Assembly (NCBI GenBank): GCA_902614065.1 | Contig: CACMJT010000009.1 | Coordinates: 1-64,000 of the forward strand | Origin: an uncultured Bacteroidota bacterium | GTDB taxonomy: Bacteria > Bacteroidota > Bacteroidia > Flavobacteriales > Flavobacteriaceae | Length of the DNA stretch: 64,000 bases | Reading direction: 5' to 3' | In this document: piece after piece, positions 18,767-26,323 of the stretch | Layout of the letters: every line of letters begins with the position of its first letter | How positions within the stretch are numbered: the first letter of the stretch is position 1 | Notes under the pieces: generated by a model | What the model was told of the DNA's origin: nothing | What the model saw: only the letters and a program-made list of their open reading frames with translations | The model's database searches: none | Made by a program: the position numbers and the translations under genes

Positions 18767-19945
18767 TTAACTAGATTTCATTGTAGTTGTTGGATTTAAT
18801 TTAGAAACCACAAGTGAGGGGATAATTAACATCAAAAATGACGTTACGATCACGGAGATATTTAATAATATAATATTAATAAAATTCAAATCGACAGGTA
18901 CGCTATTAACATAGTAAACTGTAGGGTCTAACTCAATTATATTAAATTGATGTTGAAGAAACAATAGCATAAAAGATATTAGATTTCCAATAACTAAACC
19001 CCTTATTATCAAATATGCTCCATTTATCAAAAATATTTTTCTTACACTCGAATTGCTAGCTCCTAAAACTTTTAATACACCAATGAATTTTCTTTTTTCC
19101 AAAACTGTTATTAAAAGGGCGGTAATCATATTTATTCCACCAACAATAATCATCAAAAAAACTATCAAATAAACATTTGAATCAAACAGAGAAATCCAAT
19201 TGTAGATTTCTCCAAACCTATCTCTATTAAACGTTATTTTATAGTTTGAGGGTACAGACTCGTAAATTAATTCTAAATTGGTATCACTTGACAAGCGTAC
19301 TTCAATGCCACCCGCATGATTGTTGCTCCAGTTGTTTATTTGCATTGATTGGTTAAAATTTCCAAAAACTATTTTACTGTCAAACTCTTTTATACCTGTA
19401 TCGTAAATAAATTTTATATTAAACTTTCGAATCTTTGGGATAGATTTATTTTTTTTGGTAAAAAACAATAAAGTAAGATCATCACCCACTTTCACATTAT
19501 TTCTCTTTGCAAAATATTTTGAAACTGATACATTATTATTATCTAATTTGGGAGGATCATTAGAAATCATGTCTTCATATCCTTTAAACACTAAAAATTC
19601 AAAACTATTATCTTTTGGAAATATAACAGGGTTGTATGAAACTTTGCTTAAACCTTTAATATTTGGGGTTTGAAAATTAGATAAGTTTAAAGTATTCAAA
19701 TCTATTGGTTCACCAGTTTCAAATAAATTATTACCATAGTTAGTAATGATTAAATCACCAACATTATTTGAAAACTTCTCGTTAATATTTTTCTGAATGC
19801 CAAAACCGATTGACATGGATATATTCATTACAACTATTCCAAGGATTATTGAAAGAATCGAAATTTTTATAATAGGGGATGAAATACTATTTTTATATCT
19901 TTTATAACCTAAAATTTTTGATGCAACAAATCGTTCGAAATTCAA
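18767..19945 (-). CDS. FtsX/LolC-like ABC transporter permease
   Basis: This 392-residue inner-membrane permease has the MacB/LolC layout: one helix at about 25-48, a large periplasmic domain (about 50-250), then three C-terminal helices with the cytoplasmic coupling segment TVLEKRKFIGVLKVLGAS. It probably extracts outer-membrane lipoproteins or a related envelope substrate with a separate ATPase, which is not in this window. The start is TTG at 19945: the N-terminus MNFERFVASKIL fits the family and a strong promoter lies 26 bases upstream. Its first 25 bases overlap the start of the divergent NamZ-like gene. Confidence 0.85.
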   Translation of the reverse strand: MNFERFVASKILGYKRYKNSISSPIIKISILSIILGIVVMNISMSIGFGIQKNINEKFSNNVGDLIITNYGNNLFETGEPIDLNTLNLSNFQTPNIKGLSKVSYNPVIFPKDNSFEFLVFKGYEDMISNDPPKLDNNNVSVSKYFAKRNNVKVGDDLTLLFFTKKNKSIPKIRKFNIKFIYDTGIKEFDSKIVFGNFNQSMQINNWSNNHAGGIEVRLSSDTNLELIYESVPSNYKITFNRDRFGEIYNWISLFDSNVYLIVFLMIIVGGINMITALLITVLEKRKFIGVLKVLGASNSSVRKIFLINGAYLIIRGLVIGNLISFMLLFLQHQFNIIELDPTVYYVNSVPVDLNFINIILLNISVIVTSFLMLIIPSLVVSKLNPTTTMKSS

Positions 19946-21111
19946 ATCCTTCTTTTTTTAATTTTCTTTTCAAAATTACTTTTTTTTTATTGCTCACAAA
20001 TAATTTAAATGGTCAAAATAAATTAGTCTATGGTATTGAAAGAACGGACCAGTACATCAAGTTTTTGAACGATAAAAAAATTGGCTTGGTTACAAATCAT
20101 ACATCAAAGTTTTATGTAAATAAACCAATTCATCTGGTTGATTCATTAATTAACAGAGGTATTGATATTGGAAGAATTTTTGCACCAGAACATGGCTTTA
20201 GAGGAGATGTTGATAATGGAGAAAAAATTGAAAATTCAGTCGATTTAAAGACTAAAATTCCGATTGTATCACTTTACGGAAATTCAAGAAAACCTACGCA
20301 GGATGATATTTCAGAATTAGATTTAATAATTTTTGATATTCAGGATGTTGGTGCTCGTTTCTATACATATTTATCAACACTTCATTACATAATGGAAGCA
20401 TCTGCTGAAAACGGAATTAAAGTTATTGTTCTTGACAGACCTAATCCAAATGGCCACTATATTGACGGTCCTGTGTTAGAGAATAATGCAAAAAGTTTTC
20501 GTGGGATGCACAATGTTCCAATTGTGTATGGAATGACTATTGGCGAATATGCCCTCATGATAAATGGTGAGAAATGGCTAAGAAATAAAGTAGTTTGTGA
20601 TCTTGAAATTATTGAGATGATTGGATATGATAGAAGAAAAAAATATAAACTTAAAGAAAAACCTTCACCCAATCTACCAAATGAAAAATCAATAAATCTT
20701 TACCCATCACTATGTTTTTTTGAACAAACACCTGTGAGCATTGGCAGAGGGACTAATCTTCAATTTCAAATTATTGGTCATCCCGATTGGATAGATAAAA
20801 GCTTTAGTTTTAAGCCTGTTCCTATGGTTGGAGCAAAATACCCAAAACATAATGGTGTTTTATGCTATGGACATAATCTTTCAAACACTATATACCTTAG
20901 TAAAATTAGACTTGATTGGCTTATAAACTCATATAATGAATCAAACGATAAAGAAAATTTTTTTGGAAATAGTTTTCATGAAATTGCTGGTAATTTTGAT
21001 TTGGAAAAACAAATAAAAATGGGTTTGAATCAAGTTGATATACGCGCATCTTGGCAAACAGACTTAGAAAATTTTAAAAAAATCAGAAAAAAATACTTAA
21101 TCTATCCCTAA
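19921..21111 (+). CDS. DUF1343 protein, NamZ-like exo-beta-N-acetylmuramidase
   Basis: This is a secreted protein of the DUF1343/NamZ family, whose characterised members release N-acetylmuramic acid from the ends of peptidoglycan strands. From ATG 19921 the product has 396 residues with a signal-like hydrophobic stretch at about 12-30. Family motifs include IGLVTNHTS, FAPEHGFRGD and FDIQDVGARFYTY. An earlier in-frame ATG at 19879 would put the signal peptide too far inside. The start overlaps the divergent permease start. The last 15 bases overlap the end of queE. With mpl in the window this suggests cell-wall recycling. Confidence 0.85.
   Translation: MQQIVRNSNPSFFNFLFKITFFLLLTNNLNGQNKLVYGIERTDQYIKFLNDKKIGLVTNHTSKFYVNKPIHLVDSLINRGIDIGRIFAPEHGFRGDVDNGEKIENSVDLKTKIPIVSLYGNSRKPTQDDISELDLIIFDIQDVGARFYTYLSTLHYIMEASAENGIKVIVLDRPNPNGHYIDGPVLENNAKSFRGMHNVPIVYGMTIGEYALMINGEKWLRNKVVCDLEIIEMIGYDRRKKYKLKEKPSPNLPNEKSINLYPSLCFFEQTPVSIGRGTNLQFQIIGHPDWIDKSFSFKPVPMVGAKYPKHNGVLCYGHNLSNTIYLSKIRLDWLINSYNESNDKENFFGNSFHEIAGNFDLEKQIKMGLNQVDIRASWQTDLENFKKIRKKYLIYP
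19971..20000 (-). promoter_or_regulatory. Promoter of the LolC-like permease, inside the NamZ-like coding region
   Basis: On the minus strand TTTG (20000-19997) is followed after 18 bases by TAATTTTG (19978-19971), full matches to both Bacteroidota promoter elements. Transcription would begin about 20 bases before the TTG start at 19945. The whole promoter lies inside the coding start of the opposite gene. Confidence 0.6.
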
Positions 21112-21705
21112 GAACTTGTGAGTTTGCATAGATAATTTCCATCTTGGGTTTGTCTTTATAAAATCTACTACTTTACCCTTTATTTTATCAAATTTTCCCC
21201 ACTCTGGTTGTAAAAATAATTTACAATTATCACTTACCTTTTTGGACTCCTCTGTTGCAAATACTAAATCGTGATTGTTATAGATTATAATTTTTAGTTC
21301 ATTAGCGATTTGATATAAGTGTTTTTTTGGTAGTTGTTGTTTTTTTGGTGATAAACAGATCCAGTCCCAATTTCCCGTAATATCGTAAGCTCCTGATGTT
21401 TCTAAGTGTCTTTTAAAATTTTTTTCTTTTAATTTTTTTGTTAATTCTGTCATATCCCACATTAAGGGCTCACCACCTGATACAACAACGATTTTTGTTT
21501 TTTTATCGATATTTTGGATGATTTTAGAAACTTTAAGTATGTTATGATTGCCATGATCCCAACTATCTTTAACATCACACCAATGACACCCAACATCACA
21601 ACCACCAATTCTTATAAAAAATGCAGATGATCCTGAATGGTGACCTTCCCCTTGTAATGAGTAGAACATTTCCATGACAGGAAGATTATTTTTATCAATT
21701 TCCAT
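21097..21705 (-). CDS. queE: 7-carboxy-7-deazaguanine synthase (radical SAM)
   Basis: This radical SAM enzyme contracts the ring of 6-carboxytetrahydropterin to 7-carboxy-7-deazaguanine in queuosine synthesis. The 202 residues include the substrate and cluster region EMFYSLQGEG and the cluster cysteines Cys36, Cys40 and Cys43 in the CxxxCxxC motif (GGCDVGCHWC), followed by VVVSGGEPL. No other que gene is in this window. It starts 44 bases from the divergent VOC gene and converges on, and overlaps, the NamZ-like gene by 15 bases. Confidence 0.93.
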   Translation of the reverse strand: MEIDKNNLPVMEMFYSLQGEGHHSGSSAFFIRIGGCDVGCHWCDVKDSWDHGNHNILKVSKIIQNIDKKTKIVVVSGGEPLMWDMTELTKKLKEKNFKRHLETSGAYDITGNWDWICLSPKKQQLPKKHLYQIANELKIIIYNNHDLVFATEESKKVSDNCKLFLQPEWGKFDKIKGKVVDFIKTNPRWKLSMQTHKFLGID

Positions 21706-21749
21706 CTAAACAATTAAGTTAAAGAAATATTATTAGTAATTTTATTTAA

Positions 21750-22172
21750 GTGAATAAATTAACACCTTTTCATTTGGCCATACCTGTTAGCAATCTGGAA
21801 AAAAGTAGAGAATTTTACAGAGATGTACTTGGTTGTAAAGAAGGAAGAAGTAGTGAACATTGGGTAGATTTTGATTTTTTTGGGCATCAACTTGTAATTC
21901 ACTTTAAAGAAATCAATGAAGATGACAAGCATATAAACTCTGTTGATGGGAAGGATGTACCAATACCACACTTTGGAGTTGTTTTAGAATGGAAAACATT
22001 TCAAAAATTTTCAAAACAAATAAGGACAAAAGATATAAATTTTATAATTGAACCGTATGTAAGATTTGAGGGCAAACCTGGTGAACAAGCAACAATGTTT
22101 TTTAAGGATCCCTCAGGAAATGCTTTGGAATTCAAATCTTTCAAAGATTTTAATCAAATTTTTGCAAAATAG
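21750..22172 (+). CDS. VOC (glyoxalase/dioxygenase superfamily) protein
   Basis: This 140-residue protein has the two beta-alpha-beta-beta-beta modules of the vicinal oxygen chelate fold. It opens with FHLAIPVSNLEKSREFYRDVLGC and ends with FFKDPSGNALEFKSF, the usual start and end of a VOC unit. His8, a His in the module 2 region (IPHFGVV) and Glu near the C-terminus are plausible metal ligands. Such proteins may be isomerases, dioxygenases or resistance proteins, and I cannot choose. The start is GTG at 21750. The stop lies one base from the convergent folD stop. Confidence 0.85.
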   Translation: MNKLTPFHLAIPVSNLEKSREFYRDVLGCKEGRSSEHWVDFDFFGHQLVIHFKEINEDDKHINSVDGKDVPIPHFGVVLEWKTFQKFSKQIRTKDINFIIEPYVRFEGKPGEQATMFFKDPSGNALEFKSFKDFNQIFAK

Positions 22173-22173
22173 A

Positions 22174-23058
22174 TTAAAAACATGAAGAATGCTTGTTTTT
22201 AAAAGCTTTTAAGTTGTTTTTTAGTAACATGGCAATAGTCATTGGTCCCACGCCACCTGGAACGGGTGTAATATAACTACATTTTTTGGAAACATTTTCA
22301 TAGTCCACATCACCAACAATTTTGTAACCCTTTTCAGAATTATCTGGAACTCTTGTTATACCAACATCAACAACAACAACTCCCTTCTTTAGCATATCCT
22401 CTTTTAAAAAGTTAGGTATACCAAGGGCAGAAATAATAATGTCAGCTTCTAGAGTTAAATTTTTAATATTAGAAGTTCTACTGTGAGCTAAGGTTACAGT
22501 TGAATTTCCTGGGTTTGTTTTAAGACCCATCAATATACTGATTGGTTTACCAACAATATCAGATCTGCCTAAAACTACAGTATTTTTTCCCTCAGTTTGT
22601 ACTTTGTATCTTTTTAAAAGTTCTATAATACCAGAGGGAGTTGCAGAAATAAAGGTTGGCAAATTTAAAGACATTTTGCCAAAATTTGTAGGATGAAAAC
22701 CATCAACATCTTTATCTGGATCTACAGCCATTAATATAGTTTGAGTATCAATGTGACTGGGAAGAGGTAACTGAACAATATAACCATCAATAGAATCATT
22801 TTTATTTAATTCTTCAACTTGATTTAAAAGTTCATCTTCAGTTGTTTCGTCTGGTAATTTTATTAGTGTTGACTCGTAACCAACCTTTTCACATGCTTTT
22901 ACTTTACTTCCAACATATGTCAAACTGGCACCATCATTACCAACTATTACCGCAGCAAGATGAGGTGGGCGATTACCGGATTCAGTAATTTTTTTGACCT
23001 CTTCAGCAATTTCACTTTTAATATCATTGCTGGTCTTTTTTCCGTCTAAAATTATCAT
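22174..23058 (-). CDS. folD: Bifunctional methylenetetrahydrofolate dehydrogenase / cyclohydrolase
   Basis: FolD interconverts 5,10-methylene-, methenyl- and 10-formyl-tetrahydrofolate, feeding purine and formyl-Met synthesis. The 294 residues have the catalytic YVGSKVKACEKVG region with the cyclohydrolase Lys, the PLP-like loop VQLPLPSHID, the NADP site VLGRSDIVGKP, and the C-terminal TPVPGGVGPMT. Length is normal. It begins one base after the ffh stop on the same strand, so both are probably read from one transcript. Together with gcvP and purine genes it supplies C1 metabolism. Confidence 0.96.
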   Translation of the reverse strand: MIILDGKKTSNDIKSEIAEEVKKITESGNRPPHLAAVIVGNDGASLTYVGSKVKACEKVGYESTLIKLPDETTEDELLNQVEELNKNDSIDGYIVQLPLPSHIDTQTILMAVDPDKDVDGFHPTNFGKMSLNLPTFISATPSGIIELLKRYKVQTEGKNTVVLGRSDIVGKPISILMGLKTNPGNSTVTLAHSRTSNIKNLTLEADIIISALGIPNFLKEDMLKKGVVVVDVGITRVPDNSEKGYKIVGDVDYENVSKKCSYITPVPGGVGPMTIAMLLKNNLKAFKNKHSSCF

Positions 23059-23059
23059 A

Positions 23060-24388
23060 TTATTGTTTAAAATTTTGCATCATGCTCATTAGCTTTGAGG
23101 CCCCTCCTGACTGCACCATTTTCATCATCTTTGACATTTGCTCAAATTGTTTTAATAAAGCATTTAGCTCTGATATATCCCTTCCAGCCCCTTTTGCAAT
23201 TCGCTTTTTTCTGCTGTGATCTATAATTTTTGGATTACTTCTTTCAATAGGAGTCATTGAATGTATCATTGCTTCTACGTATTTAAAAGAATCATTGTCA
23301 ATGTCAATATTTTTCATCTGACTCATACCAGGGATCATATTCATGGTATCTTTTAAATTTCCCATTTTTTTTATTTGATTTATTTGATTGAGAAAATCAT
23401 CAAATCCAAATTTGTTCTTAGCAATTTTTTTACTTAGTTCTCTAGCTTTTTTCTCATCATAAACTTCTTGAGCTTTTTCAACTAATGAAACAACATCACC
23501 CATACCAAGAATTCGATCAGCCATTCTCTCAGGATAAAAAATATCAAGAGCGTCAAGTTTTTCACCAATCCCAACAAATTTTATTGGCTTGCTTACCACT
23601 GATTTAATTGTGAGTGCTGCTCCTCCCCTAGTATCACCATCTAATTTCGTTAAAACTACTCCGTCAAAGTTTAAGACATCATGAAAAGCTTTGGCAGTAT
23701 TCACTGCGTCCTGGCCAGTCATTGAATCAACAACGAATAGAATTTCTGAGGGATTTACCGATTCATTTATATTACTAATTTCAACCATCAATTTTTCATC
23801 AACAGCCAATCTACCAGCAGTATCAATAATTATAATATTATTCTTTTTTTCTTTGGCGTAATTGAGAGATTTTTTTGCTATGCCAATCGGATCATTATTT
23901 CCCTCCTCGGAATAAACTTCAATACCAATACTACTACCCAAGACTTTTAATTGTTCAATGGCTGCAGGGCGATAAACATCACATGCAACCAACAGAGGGT
24001 TTTTACCTTTTTTCTTTTTTAAATAATTTGCTAGTTTTCCTGCAAAAGTTGTTTTACCAGAACCTTGCAGACCTGCTAAAAGAATTATTGAGGGATTATC
24101 TGAAAGATTAATACCGACATTTTCACTCCCCATTAGTTCAGTTAGTTCATCTTTGACTATTTTGACCATCAACTGACCGGGTCGAAGGTCTGTCAATACA
24201 TTTCTACCTATTGCTTTTTCTTTTACAGAGTTTGTAAAATCCTTTGCAATTTTGTAGCTAACATCAGCATCTAATAGAGCTCTTCTTACCTCTTTCAACG
24301 TTTCAGCAACATTTATTTCAGTTATTTTACCGTGACCTTTTAAGGTATGAAATGCTTTATTTAGTTTTTCTGTTAGATTATTAAACAT
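23060..24388 (-). CDS. ffh: Signal recognition particle protein Ffh
   Basis: Ffh binds signal sequences of nascent inner-membrane proteins and targets ribosomes to FtsY with the 4.5S RNA. The 442 residues show the N domain (1-90), the G domain with P-loop GLQGSGKTT (106-114), the DTAGR and TKLDGDTRGGA motifs, and the methionine-rich M domain with RNA-binding helix SxPKIIDHSRKKRIAKGAG. It lies between blh (18 bases upstream) and folD (one base downstream). A TAAATTTG -7 box in the short gap suggests it can be transcribed independently of blh. Confidence 0.97.
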   Translation of the reverse strand: MFNNLTEKLNKAFHTLKGHGKITEINVAETLKEVRRALLDADVSYKIAKDFTNSVKEKAIGRNVLTDLRPGQLMVKIVKDELTELMGSENVGINLSDNPSIILLAGLQGSGKTTFAGKLANYLKKKKGKNPLLVACDVYRPAAIEQLKVLGSSIGIEVYSEEGNNDPIGIAKKSLNYAKEKKNNIIIIDTAGRLAVDEKLMVEISNINESVNPSEILFVVDSMTGQDAVNTAKAFHDVLNFDGVVLTKLDGDTRGGAALTIKSVVSKPIKFVGIGEKLDALDIFYPERMADRILGMGDVVSLVEKAQEVYDEKKARELSKKIAKNKFGFDDFLNQINQIKKMGNLKDTMNMIPGMSQMKNIDIDNDSFKYVEAMIHSMTPIERSNPKIIDHSRKKRIAKGAGRDISELNALLKQFEQMSKMMKMVQSGGASKLMSMMQNFKQ

Positions 24389-24395
24389 AAGATTT

Positions 24396-24403
24396 CAAAT
24401 TTA
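24396..24403 (-). promoter_or_regulatory. -7 box in front of ffh
   Basis: TAAATTTG on the minus strand is a full match to TANNTTTG, in the 18-base gap between blh and ffh, seven bases before the ffh ATG. No TTTG lies at the expected distance. A chance match is possible. Confidence 0.28.
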
Positions 24404-24406
24404 ATA

Positions 24407-25312
24407 TTATTTGGAATGAATATCGCTTTTCATTTTATAAATAACCAAAACATGTGGAAAAGTAATTGCTGCTAGAAATGAGAAAAATATTGCGAGACTA
24501 AAATCGATGTTATTTTTTAAAATCAAATACATAACAACCAAAAAAACTAATGCTAATAACCAATATACAGCACCTTTTAACAAAAATTTTTTGAAATTTT
24601 CTGCTTTAGTAGAATCACCGAAAAGATAATCTGATTGTTCTATTATTGACGGTATACTGTGAAAGAAAACAAAATAAATAGCAAAAGCTGGTAGTAATTC
24701 ATAAGTAAAAAACACTAACAACATAACCACTAATAAAGCCAACTGATGCAATAATTGTTTTTTTAAAATTTGGTAATTTAGAATTATAAGAAGCAAAGTA
24801 CATAAAGAAGAAAAAATAAATCCTCCTGAATAAATATTTTCTGATATATGGATTTTAGTTATTTCAAAAACAATATTTGAAACATCACTTTGATTAAATA
24901 GAAATAGAATGGAAAAAATAAGAAGTCCAAAGAAAAAGTAAAATAGTGAAATTGATTTGGATTGATTACTTCCAAATATTGTCCACTGTTGTTCACCAAA
25001 GTGGTATGCACTAAACAAGACAAAAAAAAGTAATGAAATCTCTGAAAAAAGAAAGAAAAGAACAGATATTAACAAAACTATAGACAAGTACTTTACGGTG
25101 CTTCTTATAACTATCTTTTTAGTCTGTTTTTTTCCTTTTAATAAAATTAAAATATCGTTAGCTCCGTGAATAATACCAAAAGTTAAGATTAAACCATAGC
25201 AAGCAAAATAAAAGTATTCAGAATTTAGATGATTGCTTACAAATACAGAGAATAAACTCAAAATCATTGTCAACTTAAATGATAGATTGTCTGAGTAATT
25301 ATTTTTAGTCAA
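24407..25312 (-). CDS. blh: Brp/Blh family beta-carotene 15,15'-dioxygenase
   Basis: Blh cleaves beta-carotene to two retinals, the chromophore of proteorhodopsin. The 301-residue membrane protein has about eight hydrophobic segments. It carries the family's conserved histidine motifs: His49 in IIHGANDILIL, His104 in AYHFGEQQW, His218 in FFHSIPSI and His287 in FPHVLVIY. These probably hold the catalytic iron. The start is TTG at 25312; the next in-frame ATG (codon 16) would cut into the first helix. It is divergent from the proteorhodopsin gene across 234 bases, a direct functional pairing. No carotenoid (crt) genes are in this window. Confidence 0.9.
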   Translation of the reverse strand: MTKNNYSDNLSFKLTMILSLFSVFVSNHLNSEYFYFACYGLILTFGIIHGANDILILLKGKKQTKKIVIRSTVKYLSIVLLISVLFFLFSEISLLFFVLFSAYHFGEQQWTIFGSNQSKSISLFYFFFGLLIFSILFLFNQSDVSNIVFEITKIHISENIYSGGFIFSSLCTLLLIILNYQILKKQLLHQLALLVVMLLVFFTYELLPAFAIYFVFFHSIPSIIEQSDYLFGDSTKAENFKKFLLKGAVYWLLALVFLVVMYLILKNNIDFSLAIFFSFLAAITFPHVLVIYKMKSDIHSK

Positions 25313-25446
25313 GTGGAAATAATTAATTTGCTTAAAGTTAATTAAAATATAAAAATGTTGATATTTTACATGTAATATCCTAATTATGAATATGATACAG
25401 AAAAATTCTTTTGTTTAATAATTTACCTTAAAGAACTAGTTTTTAG

Positions 25447-25482
25447 TGTCAAATGTTTATAAAAAACAGTTTTTTTTTGACA
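25447..25482. repeat. Inverted repeat in the blh-proteorhodopsin gap
   Basis: TGTCAAA (25447-25453) and TTTGACA (25476-25482) form perfect 7-base arms separated by 22 bases. Inside lies a second pair, TGTTT (25454-25458) and AAACA (25464-25468). The right arm overlaps the candidate -33 element of the proteorhodopsin promoter. A protein-binding site or RNA/DNA structure for light or nutrient control is possible but not shown. Confidence 0.4.
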
Positions 25483-25508
25483 TATTTCTACTTATTAACA
25501 TAATTTTT
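25476..25508 (+). promoter_or_regulatory. Candidate proteorhodopsin promoter
   Basis: TTTG (25476-25479) is followed after 21 bases by TAATTTTT (25501-25508), seven of eight matches to TANNTTTG with slightly long spacing. A second box, TATTTTGG (25511-25518), is an alternative -7. A TTGACA...CATAAT pair of E. coli type with 16-base spacing also overlaps. The leader would be about 30 bases and AU-rich with no Shine-Dalgarno sequence. Confidence 0.35.
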
Positions 25509-25546
25509 ACTATTTTGGGCCACATTAAAACAAATAATTAATTATT

Positions 25547-26269
25547 ATGGAAAATTTATTTAATATTTTTTTAGCAGGAGAAGTAGTAGTTCCTACAAAT
25601 CCTACTGAATTTACATTCTGGATCGGTGCCATGGCCATGGGAGCTGCTTCAGTATTCTTTCTACTGTCTCTAGATGCAGGTGGTGGAAAATGGAGAAATT
25701 CTATGCTTGTATCAGCTTTGATTACAGGTATTGCTGCTGTTCATTACCTATACATGAGAGATGCATATGCTGCTATGGGTGATGAAGGTGTTACAGCTTT
25801 TAGATATGTGGATTGGATTTTAACAGTTCCACTAATGTGTGTTGAATTTTATTTAATTCTTCAAAAAGCAGGAGCACAGAAAAGTTTATTATGGAATATG
25901 ATCTTCCTATCAACTGTAATGCTTGTCACAGGTTATGTAGGTGAGGCTGGACTAGGTAACGCTGCCTTTTGGGGTGGTGTTTCAGGTGCTGCTTATTTCT
26001 TTATCTGTTATATTTTATGGTTTGGTAGTGCTGGTGAACTTGCTAACAAAGCAGGTGGTGCAGTATTAGAAGCTTTTACAGCTCTAAAATGGTTCGTTCT
26101 TGTAGGTTGGGCTATTTATCCAATTGGATATATGGCAGGAACTGAAGGATGGTACTCAAGTTTCTTCGGAGGTTTAGACGGATCTATGCAGTTAATTTAC
26201 AACATCGGTGATGCTATCAACAAGATTGGTTTCGGCCTTGTTATTTATAACTTAGCAGTAGCTAAATAA
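25547..26269 (+). CDS. Proteorhodopsin, green-type light-driven proton pump
   Basis: This 240-residue, seven-helix retinal protein pumps protons outward in light. Helix C carries Asp89 (acceptor), Thr93 and Glu100 (donor), the D-T-E set of proton pumps rather than N-D-Q sodium or N-T-Q chloride pumps. His66 pairs with the acceptor, as in other proteorhodopsins. The retinal lysine is Lys226 (INKIGFG). The tuning position is Met97, found in green-absorbing flavobacterial forms; blue forms have Gln. The N-terminus may be processed. Base composition looks less AT-rich than the neighbours. It is monocistronic: divergent from blh, with a terminator just after it. Confidence 0.97.
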   Translation: MENLFNIFLAGEVVVPTNPTEFTFWIGAMAMGAASVFFLLSLDAGGGKWRNSMLVSALITGIAAVHYLYMRDAYAAMGDEGVTAFRYVDWILTVPLMCVEFYLILQKAGAQKSLLWNMIFLSTVMLVTGYVGEAGLGNAAFWGGVSGAAYFFICYILWFGSAGELANKAGGAVLEAFTALKWFVLVGWAIYPIGYMAGTEGWYSSFFGGLDGSMQLIYNIGDAINKIGFGLVIYNLAVAK

Positions 26270-26293
26270 TTTAACAACTAACCTTTGTTAATG

Positions 26294-26323
26294 ACCACCT
26301 CAGAAATGAGGTGGTTTTTTTTT
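26294..26323 (+). terminator. Rho-independent terminator of proteorhodopsin
   Basis: A nine-base stem (26294-26302 with 26307-26315, core CCACCTCA/TGAGGTGG) closes a GAAA tetraloop (26303-26306). A run of nine T (26315-26323) follows. It starts 24 bases after the stop codon. The T run touches the stop codon of the convergent argS gene. On the minus strand there is no U tract after the hairpin, so it serves proteorhodopsin. Confidence 0.9.

Noticed and set aside
25477-25504. E. coli-type promoter TTGACA-16-CATAAT before proteorhodopsin
   Set aside because: The match is good, but the primary sigma factor of this phylum recognises TTTG/TANNTTTG, so it is listed only as an alternative.
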